Positions 39,578 to 46,623 of a stretch of 46,623 nucleotides of DNA are shown piece after piece. Under the pieces are notes generated by a model. That model was not told the DNA's origin. It saw only the letters and a program-made list of their open reading frames with translations, and did no database searches. The DNA comes from a virus. Each line of letters begins with the position of its first letter. Within the stretch, counting starts at the first letter, position 1. Location: the IMG/VR virus record IMGVR_UViG_3300047380_000622, positions 1-46,623 of that record. One strand, given 5' to 3'. Both the position numbers and the translations under genes were made by a program.

Positions 39578-41041
39578 TTACATTTCTATAATTAATTTAA
39601 TATCTTCGATTTGGTCTGCAGCCCTAGTTACAGCACCCCTGTTTTCAACATACAGGATGTTACCTGTAAATCTTTCTACTTCAGGGAAATTAGCATCTAG
39701 TGAATCTGCATTACCGATTGTTGTACCACCTTTGTAAACAGTATCATCTTGTGCAAAGTTTACATATCCACCTTCACTATTTACAATAGGTTGATGTGAT
39801 ACCACTGAACCATTAATTGATATGATTCTTGACACTGCCACTCCAGCACCATCTGATGATGCATTACGAATAATATCATCTACTGATAGTCCTGAAACAC
39901 TTGATAATGTCATCTTATTATATGCACCAAGTGTTGTTGCAGTTGCAACTGTTGTTGTTCCTGCAGTGAATGGGTCTTGTAGTAACCCTATTCTTCTGAA
40001 ATCGTTATCTGTTGGGAAGTCACCCGAACCTTCGTTAAACTCAAATCTTGAGTTTACAATTATATAGTTTCCACCTAGTTCTTCAACTGGGTCTGCACCA
40101 TGTCCGTTCATAGGTGATATAATTGGTGTTAATACTGCACTTGAACCACTTCCGATTCCTGATATACCTGCAACATCAATAGATGCACGTTTATAACCTG
40201 AACCATATGCAGATGTAGTAACTGAAACAGATGTGATACCACCGCCAGAACCAACAGTTACTGAACAAGTTGCACTTGAACCGTCACCGTCTATAGCAAC
40301 ATTAGTATATGTTCCAGGCGTATAACCTGAACCAGCATTATCTACTCTTACATGGTAGATTGCACCTGAAGTTGCAGAGTTTTCTACATCCCATAGTGAA
40401 GAGGAGTCGTTTGTTGCAGTTGAACCCAACTGACCATTTGTTCCTGTACCTGCAACAGCAGTTTTTGCACCTAATGATTTAACTGGTAAAAAGTCTGAAG
40501 TCACATACTTAATTGTATCAGCAGCAGATACTGTATACATGTACTTCCAAATATATCCTGCAGCTGCACCAGTGTCCGAGGTATACACTAAGGCTGTTGC
40601 ACTTGTTCCAGTTGGTTTTACAGTTGATTCAACCGTAACACCTGAACTATTTCTTCCAGTTCTTATACACTTATAGACATTGTAGTCATCAGTGATGACA
40701 AAAAACTTAGAATCAAATAGATTATTTGCAGATGTGCTTGATGAAGTGTTTGAAGAACTTATATCATGAGAATATTCGTCATATTTAGTTCCTGTTGTCC
40801 AGTCGTATCTTTGTATAGCATGTGATACATCAGAAGATGAAACTTTCTTCATAGAAAGCATATCTGAAAATGAATCCATCTCCTCACTTGTTCCATTTAC
40901 TGGAACTGGTGGAGAAGTGTCGTCTGTCCATGGGAATGAACGACCTATAAAGATATAAGTTGATGAGGCACTTTCACCGAAGTCCTCTTTAAATTGTTTC
41001 GCATTATGTGTACGAAACTTTTCTGTAATTATTGCTGCCAT
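39578..41041 (-). CDS. gp8: baseplate wedge protein gp8
   Basis: Baseplate wedge subunit of the T4 gp8 family, 487 residues (T4: 334). The N-terminal third has the family signature: FIGRSFPWTDDTSPPVPVNG, VSHAIQRYDWTTGTKYDEY, FFVITDDYNVYKCIRTGRNS and AGYIWKYMYTVSAADTIKYV. The extra length comes from inserted beta modules near 225-290 (AGSGYTPGTYTNVAIDGDGS, AYGSGYKRASIDV). The family conserves the end region YVENRGAVTRAADQIEDIKL. Its own late promoter (41072-41079) and a GAGGAG site precede the ATG. Confidence 0.9.
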   Translation of the reverse strand: MAAIITEKFRTHNAKQFKEDFGESASSTYIFIGRSFPWTDDTSPPVPVNGTSEEMDSFSDMLSMKKVSSSDVSHAIQRYDWTTGTKYDEYSHDISSSNTSSSTSANNLFDSKFFVITDDYNVYKCIRTGRNSSGVTVESTVKPTGTSATALVYTSDTGAAAGYIWKYMYTVSAADTIKYVTSDFLPVKSLGAKTAVAGTGTNGQLGSTATNDSSSLWDVENSATSGAIYHVRVDNAGSGYTPGTYTNVAIDGDGSSATCSVTVGSGGGITSVSVTTSAYGSGYKRASIDVAGISGIGSGSSAVLTPIISPMNGHGADPVEELGGNYIIVNSRFEFNEGSGDFPTDNDFRRIGLLQDPFTAGTTTVATATTLGAYNKMTLSSVSGLSVDDIIRNASSDGAGVAVSRIISINGSVVSHQPIVNSEGGYVNFAQDDTVYKGGTTIGNADSLDANFPEVERFTGNILYVENRGAVTRAADQIEDIKLIIEM

Positions 41042-41071
41042 TTTATTTTATCTCCTCAAGATATTTAATAC

Positions 41072-41079
41072 TATTTATA
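41072..41079 (-). promoter_or_regulatory. late promoter box for gp8
   Basis: A perfect TATAAATA on the minus strand lies between the gp7-like stop and gp8. The predicted start near 41066 leaves a 25-base leader with GAGGAG before the ATG at 41041. Confidence 0.78.
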
Positions 41080-41082
41080 ACA

Positions 41083-44000
41083 CTATGCAGACTTTATGTA
41101 TGCACTATATGTAATATTTGTTCTTTTTAACTCCCTTTTTTCAAATTCGGGAATGAATAGGTTAGAATAGTAATCATTTAGGTCACCAATTCGTAAGCCT
41201 TCGGGTTTGGACTCTTCACTTAGAATATTTCCATACCCATCTTCTAATAATATATCATCCTCATCAGTTTCATCCTTTAAGTAATATGATATATCATATA
41301 TTCTTTGTCCTGTAATGGTATTTAGGGATTTAAAGTTCGTTCCAAATGATGCAAATGTTGTAGAAGGTACAGAAGAGTCTGATGATTGTTCATCAATCAT
41401 TGCACTATTGTCCTCAAATACAATTCTATCCCCATTTTCAAATAGAGTAAACTTATCATTTAAGTCGGGGTTCCTTTCTGATACAAAAAACTGTATCTCT
41501 TCTGTAGTTGTTGCAGTTTCTAATCTTAATAATGTCTCACCATCTTCAGATATTATTCTGTCTCCTGCTTCACCCTTAACTTCTGCAAATTCTCTTTCTT
41601 CAAACCTCATAAAGGATGGTTGTTCTTCAAGTTCTATCCTATTACCATCTTCCATTACTAAAACTTCTTCAGTTGGTTGATATAAATCTACAATTTTACC
41701 TTGGTCGGCTGCAACATACTTTCTATTATGATAATCTAACGTGTCTTGATTATCCATTAAGTTTAGAGAACCTATAGAACGAACAACACCTCTTGCATTT
41801 CCTATATTAAGTGAAGGTATAGATTTATTTACAATCTTCAGAATGTTCATATGACGACTTCTCATCATAGAGTCACCATATTCTGTATTAGGTTCAGTTA
41901 TTGCACCACCAGTTCTAGGGTCTGTATTATATACAGGTTGTCCTGCTTCGTCAAGCGTTAATAGACCAATACCACCTTCAGGGCCTGTTGCAGTCATATC
42001 TGCATGTAGTAAATATGTTCTTAATGAATTTGCAAATGCATTTGTTACAGAAAGAACAGGTTCCATTACCATAATAATTGTTGGTTGGAACTTAGAAGTT
42101 CTTGTCTGACCAGTAATTGTATTTTCTAATGCAACTTCACCAAAGAATATATGTCCTGCTGGATGTAGAAGGTCTTTAACTGTAGACCTATATTTGTTAA
42201 TTGATTCTCCAACCTTAATAACGTATGAATGAGTTTGGTAATATCTACCATCTTGTATGTTAGATGCGGCTGCATTTACATGTCCCTTATCTGTTAGGAA
42301 CTGTTCTTGCATTATACCCTCACCACCAAACTTACCTCTTGCATTATATGGGTTAGATTTCATAACCTCAAATTGGTCGGTGTTTTGATATGTGACAACT
42401 TCGTCTATTAGGAAATGTCCATTTAAATTTGTATACTTTAGTATGTGTCTATCTGCATCATAGTCGACAACTTCTGCAGTTGTACCTGATGCTTGACCTG
42501 TAATGGTCACACCTTTATTCAAGGTATTAGTTGGTGTGGTAATCAACATGGGGAATACAGATTTGTCTGATACTACGGAATCATATATGTAATCATTACC
42601 CTGTTCAATAAGGTTAATTGAGTTAACACCACCAATCTCATTTGAAAAACAGAATATCTTACCACCTGTTCCACTCGTAACTTTTACTAAAGTATTGGTA
42701 CGTTGTGTTAAAGATGTTCCAGCATTGATTACTTCACCAGTAATAAATGCACCAGTATCAGTAGGTAATCGTTTAACTACTAGTCGTTTCTTATCAGTCT
42801 CTATTCTTAAAATAGTAGCAGTTGCATTAGATGTCTGACCAGTAACTACTTCATTAACTTGATAACCTGATAGGTCATCCATATAGATATAACCGCCAGG
42901 GAATGCAGTAGGGACTGATTCGTAACCACCACCACTACTTAAAATTTTAACACTTCTGATATTACCAACAGTAGTTTCTAAGTTAATCTCTTGTCCGTCT
43001 TCGTATACTAACTGATTAAACTCTGTGTACATGTCGACTCTCTGACCAGCAGAAAGTGCATCAGTAAATACAACTCTATCGTTTTTGTGTGAATAGTCTC
43101 TTTCAGTATATGATGTGTTTGGTGTTTGTAATACATCATCAACAAATACTTTAAGTGTATTGTCATTGAATATAATTAGATTTCCATTGTCATCTCTAAC
43201 ACCAGGCCCACCCACTAGGGTTTGACCTGCAGTTGCAGTAACTTCATAGTGACCAAATGTTGACCCACCTTCTAGTAATACTTCATCTCCAACAGAACCG
43301 ATTACCGCTTCTGCACCACCACCTGATGTTCCAGTGTTGTCAAATACAATTAAGTCTTCACCTTCATAGTCTTGACCACCAGTCTCAATGAAAATTTCTG
43401 TAATACCACCCTTAGATAAACCGTCAACTCTTGCTTGACCTTCTGTTGCATTTGTGTTATCCTTACTACCTGCAAAGAATAATTTATCATTGAATGAGTA
43501 TAATGAACCTACGGAAGATTCTTCCAGTAGTAAACCACCACCTGTTTCTAATAATATGTCTCCACTATCATTGTGTGATATGTAAGTAGAAGATGATTCG
43601 TCTGAAACCCCATTAACAACACCTAGTACAGTTCCAGTATATTCGGTAATACCATCACGGTCTATAAATGTTACGGTAGAGCCTTGAGTAAATTCTCCAA
43701 TATGATTGTCTGTTATTTCTAATGAATACTTTCTATCCTCAACAGAATCTACAAATACATTTTCTACGACTGATTCTGCTTGTACTTTTTTAGTTCCACT
43801 CTCAAACTGTATAACTCTGTCTGTTGCTTGTGGAGGTGCAGATAGAATTTGCACTCTCATCCTTCTTACTTGACTGTAATCAGACTGGTTTAGATATAGT
43901 GTTTCATTGTCGGGATATCTAATGGTTGCATCTTGACCATATAACAATCTCATTAAGAACTGTACAGACTCTGCAGTTCCTTTTGTCTGATATAAATCTT

Positions 44001-44595
44001 TAATGTGTTTTATAGTTAACCTTCGGTCAACTGTAGAACCTATATCCAAAGATGGTATAAAGTCGTTCTGAAAATACTGTAAGAATTCTTCAGATGTTTT
44101 ATCGACATCAGAATAATCTAACAGTTTATTATTTGCAAGAACAGAGTTTTGTTTAAAACTTCCTACAACACCTGTCTGTTTAGATTCTCTACCAGTAATC
44201 GTCTCTCCTTTTAAGAAACCATTTCCTGATATTGTTTCAACATAAATCTTATCACCAATTACAATATCAATTTTTGCAACGGATTTAGATTTAGTACCAA
44301 CAACAAACTCCCCTTTAGTAAATGGAGAAGCAAGTAAAGTTGGATTTAAAATTGATTGTTCTGTAATAATTTTAGATGAAAAAGAAGTGTCGGATTCCAA
44401 TAGTAGGTCTCCGACACCATCTTCCAAACTTAAATTATCAAGAACTGATTGCGAAGATAATGTGATTATCTCCGACTCTAAGTATTCGAAATATGATTTT
44501 ACAAATGCCTCAAGTGCAGGACTTTCCTCTCTTACAAATTCAGGTAAGAGACTTGGAAGTCTAGAACTTAGACTATCTGTTGCATATTCCTTCAT
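41083..44595 (-). CDS. gp7: baseplate wedge initiator gp7-like protein
   Basis: A large baseplate protein of 1170 residues in the position of T4 gene 7 (1032 residues), between gp6 and gp8. The N-terminal 230 residues are the best-conserved part in marine relatives: LLPEFVREESPALEAFVKSY with FEYLES, the region FIPSLDIGSTVDRRLTIKHI, and KDLYQTKGTAESVQFLMRLL with YGQDATIRYP. Short acidic strands of the type LLLE(D/S/T)G recur (for example ILLETGGGLLLEES, ILLEDGYGNILSEE), as do GExITGxxSxxT modules. The gp7 name follows gene order and common annotation of cyanophage homologues; sequence similarity to T4 gp7 itself is not visible. The start lacks a clear ribosome site and follows the upstream stop by eight bases. 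Confidence 0.78.
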   Translation of the reverse strand: MKEYATDSLSSRLPSLLPEFVREESPALEAFVKSYFEYLESEIITLSSQSVLDNLSLEDGVGDLLLESDTSFSSKIITEQSILNPTLLASPFTKGEFVVGTKSKSVAKIDIVIGDKIYVETISGNGFLKGETITGRESKQTGVVGSFKQNSVLANNKLLDYSDVDKTSEEFLQYFQNDFIPSLDIGSTVDRRLTIKHIKDLYQTKGTAESVQFLMRLLYGQDATIRYPDNETLYLNQSDYSQVRRMRVQILSAPPQATDRVIQFESGTKKVQAESVVENVFVDSVEDRKYSLEITDNHIGEFTQGSTVTFIDRDGITEYTGTVLGVVNGVSDESSSTYISHNDSGDILLETGGGLLLEESSVGSLYSFNDKLFFAGSKDNTNATEGQARVDGLSKGGITEIFIETGGQDYEGEDLIVFDNTGTSGGGAEAVIGSVGDEVLLEGGSTFGHYEVTATAGQTLVGGPGVRDDNGNLIIFNDNTLKVFVDDVLQTPNTSYTERDYSHKNDRVVFTDALSAGQRVDMYTEFNQLVYEDGQEINLETTVGNIRSVKILSSGGGYESVPTAFPGGYIYMDDLSGYQVNEVVTGQTSNATATILRIETDKKRLVVKRLPTDTGAFITGEVINAGTSLTQRTNTLVKVTSGTGGKIFCFSNEIGGVNSINLIEQGNDYIYDSVVSDKSVFPMLITTPTNTLNKGVTITGQASGTTAEVVDYDADRHILKYTNLNGHFLIDEVVTYQNTDQFEVMKSNPYNARGKFGGEGIMQEQFLTDKGHVNAAASNIQDGRYYQTHSYVIKVGESINKYRSTVKDLLHPAGHIFFGEVALENTITGQTRTSKFQPTIIMVMEPVLSVTNAFANSLRTYLLHADMTATGPEGGIGLLTLDEAGQPVYNTDPRTGGAITEPNTEYGDSMMRSRHMNILKIVNKSIPSLNIGNARGVVRSIGSLNLMDNQDTLDYHNRKYVAADQGKIVDLYQPTEEVLVMEDGNRIELEEQPSFMRFEEREFAEVKGEAGDRIISEDGETLLRLETATTTEEIQFFVSERNPDLNDKFTLFENGDRIVFEDNSAMIDEQSSDSSVPSTTFASFGTNFKSLNTITGQRIYDISYYLKDETDEDDILLEDGYGNILSEESKPEGLRIGDLNDYYSNLFIPEFEKRELKRTNITYSAYIKSA

Positions 44596-44603
44596 ATTCT
44601 ATT

Positions 44604-45077
44604 TTACTGTACTGTTGCACCGAAAACAGAAATTGGGTACCATAAAGAACCGTCCCAAATACAAATCACAGCTTCACCTTGTGAATCAAGTACTATTTCA
44701 GTACCTGAAGTTGATGAATAACCCCATGAATCAACATTTATATTTGCACTGTATGAACCTGCTGGTTCAGTTTTTGCATAAATGATTTTAATTTGACCAA
44801 CGTCTGTTCCATCATCTAAAGTAAATGCAACTGAGCCACTAGCACCTGACAAGTCAATCGCTGATACGAATGATGATGCAAGGTTTGCTGCTGTAGCAGT
44901 CAAAGTTGTAATATCATCTACTGCAAGGTGAGTAGGGATATTTTCAAACAATTGACCAATTGTCATTTTCTTGTTGACGGGTGTTCCGCCTGGGTTGTCT
45001 ACGATATGCAATAAATCATCAGCACCGATTTCTGAATCTGCGACTGCTGTTAAAGCACTTATTTTTTTATCTGCCAT
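44604..45077 (-). CDS. small structural (fibre/baseplate-associated) protein
   Basis: A 157-residue protein. The N-terminus MADKKISALTAVADSEIGAD, then DLLHIVDNPGGTPVNKKMTI, is a well-known front module of many marine phage tail and fibre proteins. The rest is a small beta domain (SGASGSVAFTLDDGTDVGQI, then GEAVICIWDGSLWYPISVFG). Its ending, 'W.....YP', looks like a short receptor-binding or decoration head. It lies between gp6 and gp7-like genes, and AGGAG precedes the ATG. Such proteins are probably virion structural, but the exact place in the tail is unknown. Confidence 0.8.
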   Translation of the reverse strand: MADKKISALTAVADSEIGADDLLHIVDNPGGTPVNKKMTIGQLFENIPTHLAVDDITTLTATAANLASSFVSAIDLSGASGSVAFTLDDGTDVGQIKIIYAKTEPAGSYSANINVDSWGYSSTSGTEIVLDSQGEAVICIWDGSLWYPISVFGATVQ

Positions 45078-45152
45078 TTTAATTTTACTCCTATAAAATC
45101 CAAATTAATGGGAAACTACTCGAGGGACTCTCGACCACTTTCTTCATAACAA
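45078..45152 (-). other. intergenic gap with small hairpin
   Basis: A 75-base gap follows the gp6-like gene. A 5-bp stem TCGAG/CTCGA with a five-base loop lies at 45120-45134, without a clear T tract after it. The AGGAG site of the 157-residue gene lies at the left end. No late promoter box is seen. Confidence 0.5.
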
Positions 45153-46623
45153 TTAATAACTACTGGAAGAGGTTGATGTATAACCAACTCCAGCACTTGA
45201 TTCACCACTTGCAATGGTGTCTATTTCACCTTTAACCACAATAGATTGTTGGTCGATATCAACTAGATTACCTCTAGTTGCAACCACATCCAAACTATTA
45301 GGGATAACGGTAAAGTCAATCGTACTATCTACATTTACTAATGAAGTAAAGAAAATGGTATTGATTGAAATCTTTCCAGTTGAATAATCTACAGTACCTG
45401 CAGAATTATCTTGATAGATTCTTGTTGACCCCGATAGATAGTATCTTCTTAGATTACCATTACCGTCATCATCAAAATACTGTGTATTTATAGAATCACC
45501 TGAAACTTTAAAACCAGTAGTGGATACTATACCACCACTAGCCTTTGCATGACCTACATGTGGGTTGTAAAGTCCATTACCGAACTCAACAACTACACCT
45601 CTTGTAGTGTCTGTAAAAACTTTTTGAGATTTTTTCAATCTAATGTTTGTTGTATTAGATAGAATTGCATTGTTAGAACTGTCTATGAATTGTATCAATC
45701 TAGAGTGTCTAAAGATTGAATCAAAGTTACTTAGATTAGTATTATCAAACTCATTGATTGCATTTGTTACTACAGTCTCCATCTCACCTTGTGACAATGT
45801 TGTTTGGTTTGCATTGTACTTGAATGTAGTAGAGATTAATATTTTTATAATCTCGGGGTTTACAATAGTAGGTCTAACAGTTAACATGTTAAGTGAATTT
45901 AACTTCTTAATAACATTACTTTTTTCTGTGTCTGATAAGTAATCAGAGTTTTTAGGTTTAAGAGCAACAAATATCTTTCCATACTCGGGTGGATTGTTGT
46001 CTTCACCACCCCATACTGCAACTGCATCTGCATTCGGATAATACTCACTGACCTTTGCCTTGTAGTCATTCAGTGTGACTAGTCTGTTTTGTGAAGTATA
46101 GAACTTATTCGCTTTAAACTTGATAGAATCTATAGACTCTTTTTCTGCACCACCTTGAGCAACTGAAGTTGCAGTTATTTGTGCATTTGAAAATCCATTA
46201 ATGTTGTTTAACATTGAAAATGTTCTAGCACCATTTGCATGGTTCTTATCTACTATAATATACGTTATAGATATAATGTCACCATCTAATAGTTGTTTAC
46301 CTAATACACCATCTCCAAAGTATATTTCTCTAAACCCATCTTCGTTTTCTTGTTCATAGAAAACCGTAGACTCTGTTGTTATTGTTGAGATATTAGTTGA
46401 TAATGCATAGGTTGATGAAACACCATTTGAGTTTACACTTACTTGTAGTCTCGATTTATCAGCTCTGTTGTTAGTCAATACAAATTTAGGATTAGATAAT
46501 TGTGAATCATATACGAAAGTATCACTTGCATATATTCCTTGAACTAAGTTTACCTGATTGTAAACATAAGAATCACCATTTTGTGTTGGTTTTATTGTAG
46601 TTGGACATACAAAAGAATATGTT
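45153..46623 (-). CDS. gp6: baseplate wedge protein gp6 (5' end missing)
   Basis: C-terminal part of the baseplate wedge protein gp6 (T4: 660 residues). The frame is open from the stop at 45153 to the right edge, giving about 490 residues. A TTG near 46478 is internal, not the start. Family marks are EIYFGDGVLGKQLLDGDIIS with the following ANGARTFS, and the central LVTLNDYKAKVSEYYPNADA with VAVWGGEDNNPPEYGKIFVA. Near the visible front, YNQVNLVQGIYASDTFVYDS also matches the family. gp6 dimers make the wedge ring that opens on contraction. The gene continues beyond the window. Confidence 0.9.
   Translation of the reverse strand, partial: TYSFVCPTTIKPTQNGDSYVYNQVNLVQGIYASDTFVYDSQLSNPKFVLTNNRADKSRLQVSVNSNGVSSTYALSTNISTITTESTVFYEQENEDGFREIYFGDGVLGKQLLDGDIISITYIIVDKNHANGARTFSMLNNINGFSNAQITATSVAQGGAEKESIDSIKFKANKFYTSQNRLVTLNDYKAKVSEYYPNADAVAVWGGEDNNPPEYGKIFVALKPKNSDYLSDTEKSNVIKKLNSLNMLTVRPTIVNPEIIKILISTTFKYNANQTTLSQGEMETVVTNAINEFDNTNLSNFDSIFRHSRLIQFIDSSNNAILSNTTNIRLKKSQKVFTDTTRGVVVEFGNGLYNPHVGHAKASGGIVSTTGFKVSGDSINTQYFDDDGNGNLRRYYLSGSTRIYQDNSAGTVDYSTGKISINTIFFTSLVNVDSTIDFTVIPNSLDVVATRGNLVDIDQQSIVVKGEIDTIASGESSAGVGYTSTSSSSY

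Noticed and set aside
45485-45492. TATAAATA match on the minus strand inside gp6
   Set aside because: It lies within the gp6 coding sequence, far from any downstream gene start, and is expected by chance in this AT-rich sequence.
46476-46478. TTG near 46478 as the start of the gp6-like gene
   Set aside because: The frame stays open to the window edge with family-like sequence upstream, so the gene is truncated by the window and does not start there.
1-46623. tRNA genes, insertion sequences, integrase or attachment sites
   Set aside because: No cloverleaf-like segment, transposase or integrase motif, or flanking repeats were noticed; gaps between genes are too short for most of these.

Overview
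The window is part of a T4-like (Straboviridae/Kyanoviridae-type) myovirus genome, low in G+C and very probably marine. All supported genes lie on the minus strand, so transcription runs from the right edge to the left. The neck-to-capsid genes follow exactly the T4 late order 13-14-15-16-17-18-19-20-67-68-21-22-23. The baseplate and fibre proteins are of the kind seen in marine T4-like phages of cyanobacteria or SAR11-type bacteria: a 2223-residue DUF4815-type structural protein, large modular fibres and 2OG-Fe(II) oxygenases. No photosynthesis gene or tRNA is visible, so the host cannot be fixed from this window.

Layout in transcription order (right to left): baseplate wedge genes (gp6-like, cut by the right edge; a small structural protein; gp7-like; gp8; the DUF4815-type giant), 46623-32867. 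Next comes a fibre and adhesin region, 32867-17906, with one large fibre at each end, a run of short fibre modules sharing N- and C-terminal pieces, and four unusual Pro/Tyr/Gln/Asn repeat proteins in two pairs. Then an accessory cassette, 17877-13149: a glycosyltransferase fused to an unknown N-terminal region, a small unknown protein, two 2OG-Fe(II) oxygenase-like proteins, a DUF6065-like protein and a one-TM coiled-coil protein. Last is the neck/terminase/tail/head module, 13097-388, which ends at a strong bidirectional-looking hairpin terminator. Bases 1-340 look like remains of a plus-strand coding sequence broken by frame changes.

Regulation: matches to the T4-type late promoter (TATAAATA, with TCTAAATA or ACTAAATA variants) precede genes 8, 13, 18 and 22 and several accessory genes. 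In four cases the box sits 6-7 nt from the ATG with no good ribosome binding site between, which predicts leaderless late mRNAs. Most other genes are translationally coupled (TAATG or ATGA overlaps) or have AGGAG-type sites.

The most interesting candidate system is the set of four Pro/Tyr-rich repeat proteins (18-residue period, synonymously diverged repeat units) next to a glycosyltransferase and two prolyl-hydroxylase-type oxygenases. A virion surface of hydroxylated and glycosylated disordered or fibrous adhesins is a testable inference, not a demonstrated function.
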